The notes under the pieces were generated by a model. The model was not told the DNA's origin and made no database searches. It worked only from the letters and a program-made list of their open reading frames with translations. A program made the position numbers and the translations under genes. Positions 35,163 through 44,231 of a DNA stretch of 64,000 bases are shown in pieces. Position 1 is the stretch's first letter; each line of letters starts with the position of its first letter. This DNA is from Laceyella sacchari (GTDB lineage Bacteria > Bacillota > Bacilli > Thermoactinomycetales > Thermoactinomycetaceae). The stretch is from contig NZ_SMDD01000001.1 of the NCBI RefSeq assembly GCF_004343255.1, positions 1,182,738 through 1,246,737 of the forward strand. Direction: 5' to 3'.

Positions 35163-35765
35163 ATGGTTTACTCAGGCGTATTTGAACGCTTTTTCCTTTT
35201 AGGAATCAAGAAAGTGATCTTTTCTTCTGCTCAATGGTCGAAGTTTGACTTGCTCAAACGAAACTACCCTTGCATAGACAAAACCTTGTTTCCTGCTCTT
35301 CCTTCTGATGAAGAAGGAGAGGAACATTTATTTTTCTACGATGAAGAATTAAAAGAGGAAATCTACCTAAAATACATCAAAGGCAATGAACATATTAAGC
35401 CATATACAGAAGTATACCATCGCTTACTGGGAACCATTTTAGGATTTCCGCCAAAGGCAGTTGACTTCTTTTCGTCGGGTGAACATGAGAAACAGCCACA
35501 TAAAAAGGTTTTCCTTCAATTTGGTGGTGTCCAATGTGTTGCAAGCATTGATAATCTGGTGGAAGATGTTGAGTGGTTATGGGAGAAATATCCCTATCCT
35601 GAAAGCGATATTCTAATAGCTAAGTATAAATACGATTACGTCGATTTTACTTATGGAGATATTAAAGCAGTGAAAGAAGCGCAGCAACATGGTCTAGCAT
35701 ACATAGAGAAGCAGTTAGAAAAAGAGGCAAAAAAGATAGGAAAAGGTTTCAGCCTTAATGACTAA
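35163..35765 (+). CDS. Hypothetical protein, 200 residues
   Basis: An acidic and aromatic-rich soluble protein, no signal peptide or membrane segment. Recognisable sequence only in its own terms: KRNYPCIDKTLFPALPSDEE, HRLLGTILGFPPKAVDFF and FLQFGGVQCVASIDNLV. I do not recognise a family. A site AAGAAAGG lies seven to ten bases before ATG 35163, but the kinase terminator precedes it, so it probably has its own promoter or is a readthrough gene. Confidence 0.6.
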   Translation: MVYSGVFERFFLLGIKKVIFSSAQWSKFDLLKRNYPCIDKTLFPALPSDEEGEEHLFFYDEELKEEIYLKYIKGNEHIKPYTEVYHRLLGTILGFPPKAVDFFSSGEHEKQPHKKVFLQFGGVQCVASIDNLVEDVEWLWEKYPYPESDILIAKYKYDYVDFTYGDIKAVKEAQQHGLAYIEKQLEKEAKKIGKGFSLND

Positions 35766-35920
35766 GCGTAACATTTGTCTTCAAGGGGCATGCAGTTGTG
35801 CCAAGAATGGAGTTCTTTGCCCAAGGGTATATACCCACAGATCAGCGTCACATTCCATCCTCTCACTCAATTAATCATAATTTAATATAGCCGCCCATCT
35901 AGGACGGCTTAATTGTTTCT

Positions 35921-36613
35921 TCAAGCTTCTTCAGCCAAAGCTTGTTTACGAAGCTGTTTCGTTAACAAATCGGCTTGTCTTACGATTTCGGGAATGCGGC
36001 TTTCCTTGCCGACGAAGTGCTGAGTCAGTCTGAGCACTGAAGGTAAATCGATGTAATTGCCTACAGACACATAGATGGGTTTGACGCCATCTTGGGTCCG
36101 GAGGACTGCTCCCACTACATCTCCCTGATCTTTGATCCACTCCACACTTCCTTGAGTTTTTTGAGGTTCGGGATATTCTCCAATGAAGTGCGTTTTGGCA
36201 ATGCCGATGGTCGGTTTGCCAATGAAGAAAGAAGCATGGGTTGCCAAGCCGACGCGTTCGGGATGCAACATGCCATTCCCATCAAAGAAAACCAAATCTG
36301 GCTCATAATGAAGCTTTTCCCAAGCCTTGAGAAAGAGGGGAAGTTCACGAAAAGCCAAGAATCCGGGTACATACTCTTGAACCACTTCATCAATATGGTA
36401 GACGGTTTCTTTTATCTGCTGAGTGGCATAATCCATGATAACAATGACGGCGACAGCTCGGCGGTCATCTGGAAAGTAAGCTAAGTCTACACCGGCCACA
36501 TCTTTGGGTTGCCCCGGATAGGGAGTGATCTGAATCTGTTGCCGGAGTGATTGCTGAATGGCCTTCATCTCATCCAGTGACAAATCAAAAGAATGAATTA
36601 CATTGATGTTCAT
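35921..36613 (-). CDS. nfi: Endonuclease V (deoxyinosine-specific)
   Basis: The 230-residue protein has the EndoV motifs: AGVDLAYF (Asp43 metal ligand), VQEYVPGFLAFRE (Y-x-P/S-G-x-L-x-F-R-E), LVFFDGNGMLHPERVGLATH (catalytic Asp and the D-G-x-G-x-x-H-P-R-x-x-G-x-A-x-H signature) and TIGIAKTHF with the conserved Lys. It nicks DNA at the second bond 3' of deoxyinosine. Length and all motifs are intact. Start ATG 36613 with GGAGGTAGTT upstream. Confidence 0.93.
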   Translation of the reverse strand: MNINVIHSFDLSLDEMKAIQQSLRQQIQITPYPGQPKDVAGVDLAYFPDDRRAVAVIVIMDYATQQIKETVYHIDEVVQEYVPGFLAFRELPLFLKAWEKLHYEPDLVFFDGNGMLHPERVGLATHASFFIGKPTIGIAKTHFIGEYPEPQKTQGSVEWIKDQGDVVGAVLRTQDGVKPIYVSVGNYIDLPSVLRLTQHFVGKESRIPEIVRQADLLTKQLRKQALAEEA

Positions 36614-36650
36614 AACTACCTCCGAAGATGCTAGACCTTGGGGACCTTGT

Positions 36651-37007
36651 CTATGTTATCTTAACACAAGGTGTATGAACATTCTTAACGTGATGCATGA
36701 TTGGTTCAGGCGGCAGAATCCGTGTAAAAGATTCTTGGCAGAAAAAGCCAAACGCCACCGCAATTTCCAATATGCGCTTATCACTGCTGACAAGTTCCTC
36801 CGCCGCTTTGGACAGCCGCCGTTCGCGAATGTAATTGGCAGCCGTTTTGCCTACGATGCGATGAAAAACGCGGTGAAAGTGGTAAGGGGAATAAGCCGAT
36901 TGTTCAGCCAATGTAGACAGATTCAGATTGGAGTCGAGATGTTGATCGATGTAGCGCAAGGTCTTCTCGATCGTATCAGCCAAGGATTTGTCCTGATCCA
37001 AGTCCAT
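36651..37007 (-). pseudogene. Truncated AraC-family regulator
   Basis: From the ATG at 37007 (GGAAGGAGG is immediately upstream) the frame reads DTIEKTLRYIDQHLDSNLNL, TLAEQSAYSPYHFHRVFHRI and DKRILEIAVAFGFFCQESFT, the two HTH units of AraC/XylS regulators. After FTR the expected F.K..G.TP..YR end is missing and unrelated residues (ILPPEPIMHHVKN) run to a stop. The open frame extends upstream to 37247 through the transposon end, an artefact. The second HTH is incomplete, so the gene is probably inactive, disrupted by a deletion next to nfi. Confidence 0.65.
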
Positions 37008-37130
37008 CCTCCTTCCCGCTGATTTCACTATACTAGACGGCGCTAATACGTGTTTGATCATTCTTGCTATGTTCGACATGGGGCGAGTTATGGGATGGCA
37101 ACACCTCAGCCAAAAGCGACGAAAATAACC

Positions 37131-37164
37131 AATAAAGCGAGCCAAATATTTGGCTCGCTTTATT
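37131..37164. repeat. Perfect 34-base palindrome abutting the transposon
   Basis: AATAAAGCGAGCCAAAT followed directly by its complement ATTTGGCTCGCTTTATT, ending at the last base before the transposon. Its shape is that of a terminator, and it may have been the insertion hot spot. Confidence 0.7.
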
Positions 37165-37204
37165 GGGGTAGAGGGAGCGAAGACCAATTTTGGTGCCATC
37201 TCCC
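37165..37204 (+). repeat. Left terminal inverted repeat of the Tn3-family transposon
   Basis: About 38 bases beginning GGGGTAGAGG, matched by the right end. Confidence 0.9.
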
Positions 37205-37215
37205 TATAAAATGGA

Positions 37216-37254
37216 AAATGACTTGAGAAACCATTTAGGTAACTCAAGTCATTT
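37216..37254 (-). terminator. Terminator at the transposon's left end
   Basis: AAATGACTTGAG / CTCAAGTCATTT stem (12 bp), 15-base loop, T tract on the minus strand. It ends the MFS gene and its outer arm is the extension of the terminal repeat. Confidence 0.8.
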
Positions 37255-37262
37255 GATATATT

Positions 37263-38510
37263 CTACTTGGTCATTATTTTACTCTGTACATGTTCTTCTT
37301 TGGTAGCATTAAGACGCCTAGTTTTGATAAATAGTGACAGAACCGTGGTAAGGGTGAATAGTAAGGCAGTGATCATGTAAACCGTTCTAACCCCCAAGAA
37401 GTCTGCAATTGCTCCCATGATTAGAACTGAAAAACCAAATGTAACGAACATAATGGTTGTTACCGCTGCAAAAACCTTTGGCAACATATCCTCACGAGTT
37501 TGAGCTTGAATAAATGTTCTTTGAGCAATACTTCGTAACTGGTTGGGAAGACCCATTGCAAAGGATAGGAAGAGCGCCAACCAAGGATTCGAATTAATCG
37601 CAAAACAGAAAGTGGCAGCACTCAGTATTGCACATCCCCATAAAATGCTCTGTTTCACTCTTTCCTCGATGATCCGTGACAAACTCCAGACAATCAGCCC
37701 ACCTAAAATCGTGCCCACAAAGTAGCCAGAATTGATGAATCCCCACCAGATTTCCCCTTTGTTTAATGCTTCTTTGACAAAAACGAGTAGAATGGAACCG
37801 GTCCAGATGGCGCCGCCAAAATTAGATACCAGTTCCATAAATGAAATGATCCTCAGATCGAGATCTTTCCAGATATACTGCCATCCATCGATGATTTGTT
37901 TCCATTTTCCAGAGTTCTTCGTTGATAAGGACTCTTCATTGGAGGAGTCTGTCACAAATAAAAGGCAGAGTGTTGATAAAACCATGAGCCCAGTGGTGAT
38001 CAACATCACCGATGTTGTACCGAGGTGATAAACCAATACCCCTCCAAGCGACCACCCTACAAGCAAAACGAATTGATCCGAAGTTGTCAGTAAGCTATTC
38101 GCTTTCATTAAGTAATCTGCCGAAACCAAACGAGGAGTTAGTGCATTCCTTGCAGGTAGAGCACATCCGTGGATTACAGAAATCCAAAAGACTAAGAAAA
38201 GCAGGGTCATTGTCAGCCAGGTGGAATGCCCATCTAGATCCAACAAAGCCATAACTGCAAATAACAAGGTTTGCCCCACTTGAGAAATCCAAATTAAGTG
38301 AAGCAATTTCATTCGATCCATCACCAACGGTACCAAGATCGTACTGATTGCCTGAGCAATCACGCGAAGTAAAGGAAAGAGCCCTGAGATAAACGCCGAG
38401 CCGGTAATTTTGTAGATCACTGTAACGATTGACAGAATGTATAACGAATCTCCCAAATTGGATAGGGATTGACTCAACCAAAGCATTTGAAAAGAGATAT
38501 TTTTTTTCAT
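37263..38510 (-). CDS. MFS transporter in the transposon cargo
   Basis: A 415-residue MFS protein of the Mef/TetV-like group (MFS_3): WLSQSLSNLGDSLYILSIVT at the start, LVPLVMDRM in loop 2-3, GCALPARNALTPRL and TREDMLPKVFAAVTTIMFV later. Twelve hydrophobic helices. It is divergent from the short peptide region and the HExxH gene, sharing a 190-base control region, and so is the probable exporter or self-protection pump of that cargo. Start ATG 38510 after AGAGGTG. Confidence 0.85.
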   Translation of the reverse strand: MKKNISFQMLWLSQSLSNLGDSLYILSIVTVIYKITGSAFISGLFPLLRVIAQAISTILVPLVMDRMKLLHLIWISQVGQTLLFAVMALLDLDGHSTWLTMTLLFLVFWISVIHGCALPARNALTPRLVSADYLMKANSLLTTSDQFVLLVGWSLGGVLVYHLGTTSVMLITTGLMVLSTLCLLFVTDSSNEESLSTKNSGKWKQIIDGWQYIWKDLDLRIISFMELVSNFGGAIWTGSILLVFVKEALNKGEIWWGFINSGYFVGTILGGLIVWSLSRIIEERVKQSILWGCAILSAATFCFAINSNPWLALFLSFAMGLPNQLRSIAQRTFIQAQTREDMLPKVFAAVTTIMFVTFGFSVLIMGAIADFLGVRTVYMITALLFTLTTVLSLFIKTRRLNATKEEHVQSKIMTK

Positions 38511-38640
38511 GGAAGCACCTCTTTTTTCAAATGATAAAAGTGATCAATCGACGAAACACCTATTAATCACATTGGGTTAACCTCACTTCGTCTGATTATT
38601 TTAGAAAAAAATTAAATATTAACTATTTTCCATATTTTAA

Positions 38641-38678
38641 TGATATAATATAGATGACTTCGGTATCCGAAGTTTTTG
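38641..38678 (+). promoter_or_regulatory. Extended -10 promoter and immediate hairpin of the cargo peptide unit
   Basis: TGATATAAT (38641-38649) is an extended -10 (TGnTATAAT); no good -35 is seen. ACTTCGG / CCGAAGT (38657-38673, loop TAT) with TTTTTG after it begins at the predicted transcript start; it may be an early terminator or an operator palindrome. Confidence 0.5.
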
Positions 38679-38828
38679 TTCTCAATAAATTTTTTAGGAG
38701 GTGCTGGCAAAAGCAAAAGAAAGGATTTTGCTTTATTCCAAAAATCATTACGAAAGCAAAAGCCCCGCTTTGCTGGTAATGATGATCCACGACGAAAACA
38801 AGAAGAAGTAAGCCACCTAATCAGTTAA
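38676..38828 (+). CDS. Candidate precursor peptide region (two possible frames)
   Basis: A strong AGGAGG (38696-38701) lies in the short leader before the HExxH gene. No ATG, GTG or TTG sits at a normal distance behind it. Frame B (TTG 38676, 50 residues) passes through the site and ends SLRKQKPRFAGNDDPRRKQ then EEVSHLIS, a natural-looking small basic peptide with GNDD. Frame A (GTG 38701, overlapping the site, to TAA 38809-38811) reads ILLYSKNHYESKSPALLV and MMIHDENKKK. Which is translated is undecided. The region is a small peptide gene candidate because it is followed by a strong hairpin and then the enzyme gene, as in many modified-peptide operons. Confidence 0.35.
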   Translation: MFSINFLGGAGKSKRKDFALFQKSLRKQKPRFAGNDDPRRKQEEVSHLIS

Positions 38829-38858
38829 GTGCAGGGAACTGGCCCTTCCCTGCACTTC
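38827..38858 (+). terminator. Hairpin between peptide region and HExxH gene
   Basis: AAGTGCAGGGAA / TTCCCTGCACTT perfect 12-bp stem, eight-base loop, without a long T tract. It could be a leaky terminator or a processing site that sets a high peptide-to-enzyme ratio. Confidence 0.6.
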
Positions 38859-38877
38859 TTAAAAAGGAGGTTTCTGT

Positions 38878-39750
38878 ATGTCGTGTGTCCAGCCAAAGCA
38901 GGGCAAACAAACATGTTTTCCTTTTCTGCACTCTAAAAACATTATACAAAACATTGAAACAATTATCACGGTTTTTAATCCGGAAACCCCAATCTCAGAA
39001 GAAAATCGTAAAAGGTTATTCTTTGACGTGATCAATACCTTACAATCCTCTTCTATTCCGAACAAGCCTAATGGTATCCATATGCAATTCGACAACGAAG
39101 CCCTTACTAACCTGATTGTAAAATCCACCATGTTGTCTCCAGAAGACGTGGCGGATGGCAAGCATTTGTTCAATGATGAGGAACGAGAAATGATCCAATA
39201 CAAAATGGAGAAAGCATTGGACCTTATCAAAATCTTGCATCCGAATCTGCATTATCTTATGACTCAATTGATTGGTACATTGTACTTCATTAAGAAGGAA
39301 GGTAATGGCGGTGGTTCCGTTTCCAGTCTAATCGGGTTGATTTGGCTCAATCCTCAGCCTGATTGGACCGTTATCGATTATGCCGAGTGCATGTACCATG
39401 AGTTTATCCATAACTCTCTGTTTCTCGATGATATGGTCAACACCATTTTTCCAGATACAGAAGTGTTGGGTACGGAAGACGCGTTGGTTACCTCATCTAT
39501 CTTGAAATGGAAAAGACCATTGGATCGTTCGTTCCACTCTGCTGCTGTGGCGATTGCTCTTTCCCATTTCTACACGATGCTTGGGGATACAAAAAAAGCT
39601 CAGAGTTACTTGCCTTCTGTTGAGCAAACTGTGGAGGAGCTTAACAGTAAAACGAAGTATTTGGGTGAACAGGGTGTATTAACTCTTAATCAAATGAACC
39701 ACTTCCTAAAAGCAAGAGATTACGAAAGCCTTTCCAAATTTCTCTTTTGA
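38878..39750 (+). CDS. HExxH-motif protein, putative peptide-modifying enzyme
   Basis: A 290-residue soluble protein with HEFIH (174-178) in ECMYHEFIHNSLFLDDM, preceded by GGGSVSSLIGLIWLNP and followed by RPLDRSFHSAAVAIALSHF. This arrangement (H-E-x-x-H-N-x-L-F-L-D-x-x, then R-P-L-D-x-x-F-H-S) is that of HExxH proteins found next to RiPP precursors and described as alpha-ketoglutarate-dependent peptide beta-hydroxylases; I assign the family by resemblance. It starts at ATG 38878, six or seven bases after AAAAAGGAGG. It would act on the short peptide encoded just before it. A protease role is the alternative. Confidence 0.65.
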   Translation: MSCVQPKQGKQTCFPFLHSKNIIQNIETIITVFNPETPISEENRKRLFFDVINTLQSSSIPNKPNGIHMQFDNEALTNLIVKSTMLSPEDVADGKHLFNDEEREMIQYKMEKALDLIKILHPNLHYLMTQLIGTLYFIKKEGNGGGSVSSLIGLIWLNPQPDWTVIDYAECMYHEFIHNSLFLDDMVNTIFPDTEVLGTEDALVTSSILKWKRPLDRSFHSAAVAIALSHFYTMLGDTKKAQSYLPSVEQTVEELNSKTKYLGEQGVLTLNQMNHFLKARDYESLSKFLF

Positions 39751-39765
39751 GAAATTTATTATATA

Positions 39766-39795
39766 AAAACCGATCCTCAATAAAGGATCGGTTTT
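39766..39795. terminator. Bidirectional terminator
   Basis: AAAACCGATCCT / AGGATCGGTTTT between the HExxH gene and the convergent tnpI. Confidence 0.88.
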
Positions 39796-39815
39796 GCGCT
39801 TTATAAGAGGCTCTG

Positions 39816-40577
39816 TTATATGGGAAACTCATGAATAACCCGCTCATATTCTTCCTGTGCATCAGTAATGGCCAACTTAGAATACACTTCAAGCGATTTA
39901 CGGCTTGCATGTCCAGAATAAGGTTGGATTAGTGCATCGTCAATACCTTGTTTCTTGAGCCATGTTAACAAGAAGTGGCGTAACTTATGCGGCGAAATGG
40001 ATTGAACCATGCCGGCTTGATCGGAATACTTCTTGAGGATTTTTCGAATGCCGCGGTCGCTGTATTTTTTCTTCCAGGACGATTCAAAAAGGTAGACAGC
40101 ACCCTTTTTCGCTACGCGATCGGCATGCATGGCCAACAACTCTTTGAAGGCGGTCGGGAACGGCACGATCCGGTCCTTCTTGCATTTCCCTTGGTTCACC
40201 CGGATCTGGCAGCGCTGGAAATCAATATCGGTCAGCTTGATGTTAATGAGTTCGCTCACACGAACGCCCGTATACAGTAGGGTCTTTATAATCATCATGT
40301 CTTGAAAATTCTTCGCCTTCCAGACGGCTTCATAATAGCGTTTAATCTCGTCTTCTGTGGGCACGTAAGGTAATTTTTTATTTGCCTTTGGCACATCGAC
40401 TTCCAACTCGGCACGCAGGTGCCGGAATACGCTTTTTAGGTAATCATAATCTGGCCGTTCTTCACGAAGGTATTTGGCCAGCTCCCGGGCCTTCTTTTTT
40501 GGCGGGGTTCGGTGTTTAATGGCACTTCGCCTCCTATATTGGTAATCGCCTATCCAAATCAACGTTAAATTTGCCAT
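39816..40577 (-). CDS. tnpI: TnpI-like tyrosine recombinase (cointegrate resolution)
   Basis: A 253-residue tyrosine recombinase with all catalytic residues: Arg106 in [14 protein letters not shown], basic Lys pair near 131-134, HKLRH (His197, Arg200), SGHASR (His223) and Tyr232 in LEVYSKL. In Tn4430-type transposons TnpI resolves cointegrates at an internal site. The frame overlaps tnpA by 44 bases; ATG 40577 lies inside tnpA. A well-placed AGGAGG upstream (near 40527-40535 on the minus strand) precedes no ordinary start codon in frame, so the true start is uncertain. Confidence 0.88.
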   Translation of the reverse strand: MANLTLIWIGDYQYRRRSAIKHRTPPKKKARELAKYLREERPDYDYLKSVFRHLRAELEVDVPKANKKLPYVPTEDEIKRYYEAVWKAKNFQDMMIIKTLLYTGVRVSELINIKLTDIDFQRCQIRVNQGKCKKDRIVPFPTAFKELLAMHADRVAKKGAVYLFESSWKKKYSDRGIRKILKKYSDQAGMVQSISPHKLRHFLLTWLKKQGIDDALIQPYSGHASRKSLEVYSKLAITDAQEEYERVIHEFPI

Positions 40578-43503
40578 ATGGAGTGATATGGTTGTAAATC
40601 AGAGGACTGAGTGCGCGCAAATCTTCTGTTGTAAGCTTGTTCAGCCATCCTTGCTCCTTGATGATATTCTGAATTTTGATGGTGTTGATATAGACCAGAC
40701 AGTTTTGAAGCAAGTTCAGGCTCAATATGGCGATCTCTTGCTCATCCACTTGGTTCTTTTGGATTTCCCCGTTACGTCCAAAGAAGATAAAGCTGTTGGC
40801 GGAGTTCCAGTTTTCAACGACATTCAGCCCTTCATGGATCTCACGCCGGATTTCCTCGTGCTGTAGGTATTCACACAGAAAAATCGTTTTGATCACGCGG
40901 CCCAACTCACTTAAGGCTTTATAAACGGGATGGGTCCGGTTTTGGCTGAATCGCTTGAGAATGGCTTCGGTTTCTGCGGTGTTGAATCTCAGGGCCGCAG
41001 CATATTTCACCATTTGGTCGTATTGCTGCCGGATCAGATCCCAGTTGATTGGATTTTTGGCCAGAACCGGTTGCAGGTTCGGATATGCATCGGCCATGCC
41101 ATGATCGGGTTTATAGAGCTTCTGTGAGCCGATATTTTTGAATCGGGGCATCAACTTAAAACCAAGTAGATGACAGAAGGCGAAACCAACTTCGCTTTGA
41201 CCATGCGTGTCCACGTAATTCCGATCAACTTTTTTTTCGGTGGCATGTTGGAGCAATCCTTTGATCATTGCAGCCACTTCCGAAGATGTGCAGGTCTTTA
41301 ATTGCGAGTGGATACAGACGGACTTATTTTCAACATGCCAATAGATCATCACACCAGGTCCGCGGTAGCGGGGATGCCATTCTGTCATCAGGTTTTGATC
41401 CCAAGAACCGACTTTTTTGGAGTCAGAAGCGCAAGATGTAGTGGCTTCGCCCCACACTTCGGCTAGGCGTTCCTTCAAAATGGCATTGACGACTTTGACA
41501 TTGGCTGCCTTCAAATTTTCTGGATGAATAAACTTCCGTTTGATGTACAGAAGGTTTTCGTAAGTCACATCAGTGTTACCGGTGGCCATTCTTTTTAGAC
41601 CCATGTTGGTACCGAGTCCATAAAGGCAGAGCAACAGACGCTTTTGGATTTCTTCACGACTTAACTGCTCACGAATCCCAAGTGACTGAAAAGCATCTGT
41701 GAAACCTACACGCAAATCGGCTTCCTTGAAAATATCGATTAACTCAATCATCCACCAACGTTTTGTAATTTCCTTTTTGAGCTGAACCAAGCGTTCGGGC
41801 TCTGGTTGTGGATCCAATGGTGTAACCGAAATCCATCCACCCTTGTGATTCGTAATTCGGACTTTCGGATTTTGTGGAATGGTTTGATTTAGTTGATCCA
41901 ACGCACGATGTAACGACTGTTTGAGATCGTTGATCACAGCGCCCACATCCATTTGCAGACCAAGGGATTCATAATACTCTTCCCGCCGTTTCTCAAAGTC
42001 GTCTGGCAAATCCTCGTCAGGATTTCGGTAGCGATTGGCCCCAATCACCCAAATCTCCTTGCATTTCAGCTTCTCCCGCAGGGAGTAGAGAACGGAAATC
42101 TCATAGTTCATACGGTTGACGCGCAAATCACCGTTCTTATCTGTCTCAAGTACCACTTTCTTAAACTTAGGCGGGATCACATCTTCAATTGGCACGTCAT
42201 CGGCGACAGCAAAAAATTTTTGCTTGGTGCCAATATGTTTCTTAATCAGATCCAGTGCTTCAATGATGGGTTGATACCTTGAGTTATTTGAACGGAATTC
42301 AAGTGTATTGATCAGTTCCCCTATCGCCGTGCGGTACGTGTTACTATAAGAGCTGCGCATTTTGTAATAAACCTTTTCACGGTATACCTCTTTATTGTGG
42401 GTTAATTCCTTTAGTAAATCGCGCAACGTCTCTTCCTCAACAACGGAGAAAATCACATCTTGAACGACATGATCCTTTTTTTCCAATAGGGCTTCCAACA
42501 AGGAAGCCAAGATATTGTTTTTCCCACGAACCTTCTTAATTTCCTGCAATATTTCGCGGTCTACTTTGCGTTCAGCCTGGGCATTAATGTTATGGATAAT
42601 GGTAATCAGCATTTCAACTAAGCTGTCGGTGATCTCTTGTTGTCGAGACCAAAAGAACGCCGACAACAGGGTATAGCGCAATTCTGGTGGATGGCGGCGG
42701 ATCTCCACCAACTTCTCCGAAACCACACGTAACCGGTACTTCCTTAAGATTTTGGGGGGCACGTTCTTAAACAGATCGTGCGGCAACTCCAACATGCGTA
42801 ATTCCTTGAGCTTTTTGATTTCCTCCTCTAAGTTCTTTCTGCTGGCGCGGCCTGGGCCCATATTGATCTTACGGAAAGTCATTCGTTCCGATTCCTCGGC
42901 CCCTTGTTCTTCAGAAACCTCATCCTCGGCATCTGCCCAATCATCAATCATCGCGTCCATTCGGGAGATAGAGGCAGATGAAAGGCGTTGAAACGTTTGA
43001 GCAAAGAATTTCTGCTCATAATTATGTAAAGCGGATCGTACCAACGTTTCAACAGTATTGTCCACGGGCGGCTCGATCTTCCGCTGCCGGAGTGTAGCGT
43101 AAACTCGCTCTTTCAAGACAGGGATATCATGAATATGGGTCAACACTTTGTCAGACAGCCATTGGGAAATTGCTTGGAGGTCATTCGCTGTATGTTCGCG
43201 AAAACCAAATAACTTCCGTATCTCAACACGATGACGTTTAATAGTTCTCCCGGTCCAATCATACTGCTCAAAGTGCTCCATGTTAACTCGTAGATGCTTG
43301 GCCAAAAAATCAACCACCGGGATAGGAACATCTTCCGGACCGTCAGGAAAACGAGCGTCATGTTGAAAGTATTTAAACAAAACAGCAAATCCCAACCGTG
43401 TCTCAAAGTTCTTAGTTTCAATCAGTTGCCTTTCTGGAGGCAATAAAGTAAAGTGTTCAATGAGTTCTTCCTTCGTCCATTGCTGTTTCAACTCCGATGT
43501 CAA
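40534..43503 (-). CDS. tnpA: Tn3-family transposase
   Basis: A 989-residue protein, the usual length for Tn3-family TnpA. The N-terminal DUF4158 part ([19 protein letters not shown]) is followed by a long helical region and a C-terminal DDE domain: [38 protein letters not shown] and [20 protein letters not shown] contain the conserved strand motifs. It cuts at the terminal repeats and forms cointegrates. Start ATG 43503. Gene order tnpA-tnpI in one direction, with a likely resolution site upstream. Confidence 0.95.
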   Translation of the reverse strand: MTSELKQQWTKEELIEHFTLLPPERQLIETKNFETRLGFAVLFKYFQHDARFPDGPEDVPIPVVDFLAKHLRVNMEHFEQYDWTGRTIKRHRVEIRKLFGFREHTANDLQAISQWLSDKVLTHIHDIPVLKERVYATLRQRKIEPPVDNTVETLVRSALHNYEQKFFAQTFQRLSSASISRMDAMIDDWADAEDEVSEEQGAEESERMTFRKINMGPGRASRKNLEEEIKKLKELRMLELPHDLFKNVPPKILRKYRLRVVSEKLVEIRRHPPELRYTLLSAFFWSRQQEITDSLVEMLITIIHNINAQAERKVDREILQEIKKVRGKNNILASLLEALLEKKDHVVQDVIFSVVEEETLRDLLKELTHNKEVYREKVYYKMRSSYSNTYRTAIGELINTLEFRSNNSRYQPIIEALDLIKKHIGTKQKFFAVADDVPIEDVIPPKFKKVVLETDKNGDLRVNRMNYEISVLYSLREKLKCKEIWVIGANRYRNPDEDLPDDFEKRREEYYESLGLQMDVGAVINDLKQSLHRALDQLNQTIPQNPKVRITNHKGGWISVTPLDPQPEPERLVQLKKEITKRWWMIELIDIFKEADLRVGFTDAFQSLGIREQLSREEIQKRLLLCLYGLGTNMGLKRMATGNTDVTYENLLYIKRKFIHPENLKAANVKVVNAILKERLAEVWGEATTSCASDSKKVGSWDQNLMTEWHPRYRGPGVMIYWHVENKSVCIHSQLKTCTSSEVAAMIKGLLQHATEKKVDRNYVDTHGQSEVGFAFCHLLGFKLMPRFKNIGSQKLYKPDHGMADAYPNLQPVLAKNPINWDLIRQQYDQMVKYAAALRFNTAETEAILKRFSQNRTHPVYKALSELGRVIKTIFLCEYLQHEEIRREIHEGLNVVENWNSANSFIFFGRNGEIQKNQVDEQEIAILSLNLLQNCLVYINTIKIQNIIKEQGWLNKLTTEDLRALSPLIYNHITPYGKFNVDLDRRLPI

Positions 43504-43511
43504 TCCTTTCT

Positions 43512-43635
43512 AAAGTTCCTAGAATGCATAGAGTCGGTACTTTTCCGCTGATCTGAGTATACGGAGCCTTGATTTTTTGGGCAAGGACAAAGGTTAAAAT
43601 ACAGGAAGTTCCAATACCAAAACAAAATTCGGAAC
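43512..43635. promoter_or_regulatory. Candidate internal resolution site for TnpI
   Basis: Upstream of tnpA: AAAGTTCC (43512-43519) and GGTACTTT (43536-43543) are inverted arms (7 of 8), a core-site-like pair, and GGAAGTTCC (43604-43612) and TTCGGAAC (43628-43635) could be accessory copies. Layout resembles the core-plus-accessory design of Tn4430; inference. Confidence 0.4.
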
Positions 43636-43640
43636 AATAA

Positions 43641-43679
43641 AAAATGACTTGGAGTTCCCATTTGGACTCAAGTCATTTT
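43641..43679. terminator. Subterminal hairpin at the transposon's right end
   Basis: AAAATGACTTG-G-AGT / ACT-CAAGTCATTTT, mirroring the hairpin at the left end. Confidence 0.7.
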
Positions 43680-43689
43680 CCATTTACTG

Positions 43690-43729
43690 GAGAGATGGCA
43701 CCAAAATCGGTCTTCGCTCCCTCTACCCC
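43690..43729 (-). repeat. Right terminal inverted repeat of the transposon
   Basis: Inverted match to 37165-37204, ending CTCTACCCC at 43729. Confidence 0.9.
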
Positions 43730-44045
43730 TTAAAGGATCTGTTTGTGTCATTGAAACCAAATAATCGACAGTAATTGGCGAATGAAAAAGTAGAAACAAA
43801 AAACGGCCTAATATAAGCCGTTTTAAGCCCTTTGTTTTTTTAGGGTCGATATATTGACCTTGAAACGGATATGCCTCTCAGAGCTAAAATTTCGCCTTCT
43901 GAGCGACGATAGCCAAAACCGTTGATATTACTGGAGTTTGAGCGATGGTTAGGAACTGTTTTTTGATGAGTCATTTGATTTTGATTTCTTTTTTGGCGTT
44001 AAATACAATCATTAATCCGATCTACACACACTCGATAGCCTCCCC
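43730..44045. other. Region between the transposon and the Cse60-like gene
   Basis: It holds a terminator-like hairpin at 43799-43824 (AAAACGGC / GCCGTTTT). The minus strand at about 43850-43960 reads NSSNINGFGYRRSEGEIL, faintly like a KTSC-type fragment. No intact gene. Confidence 0.4.
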
Positions 44046-44231
44046 TTACCATATACTCTCTTTGCGATACAAGATCGTGGCCACATACTTTGTCCCTTTA
44101 TTGGTTTCACAAACGGCTGTATTGATTGTGATAACATCATTTGACAATTCTGCTAATCTTACATTTAGCTCAGATTGAAACTCCTTGTGATTGCCAATGA
44201 CTTCAACGACTTTTGAGTGTAGCTTGGCCAA
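44046..44231 (-). CDS. Small Cse60-like sporulation protein
   Basis: The 61-residue protein starts at a TTG (44231) five bases after GAGG. Its pattern HKEFQSELNVRLAELSNDVI followed by a strand (INTAVCETNKGTKYVATILYRK) is like the small sporulation protein Cse60 and its relatives, which combine an N-terminal helix with beta strands. The similarity is modest and the role of this family is not understood. Confidence 0.5.
   Translation of the reverse strand: MAKLHSKVVEVIGNHKEFQSELNVRLAELSNDVITINTAVCETNKGTKYVATILYRKESIW

Larger units (their letters stand above)
37165..43729. mobile_element. Tn3-family transposon (Tn4430-like) with peptide, HExxH and MFS cargo
   Basis: Left end GGGGTAGAGGGAGCGAAGAC (37165 onward) and right end, read inward, the same 20 bases; the ends agree over about 38 bases to GGTGCCATCTC with one mismatch. 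Inside are TnpA, a tyrosine recombinase TnpI and a cargo block. The flanking 5-mers TTATT and TTAAA do not match, so no target duplication is visible. The two subterminal regions also share TGGAAAATGACTTGAG. Confidence 0.9.

Noticed and set aside
36603..37022. Plus-strand ORF of 139 codons over the AraC remnant
   Set aside because: It is antisense to a clear AraC HTH sequence and has no ribosome binding site.
37165..43729. Five-base target duplication of the Tn3-family transposon
   Set aside because: The flanks TTATT and TTAAA differ, so no duplication can be claimed.
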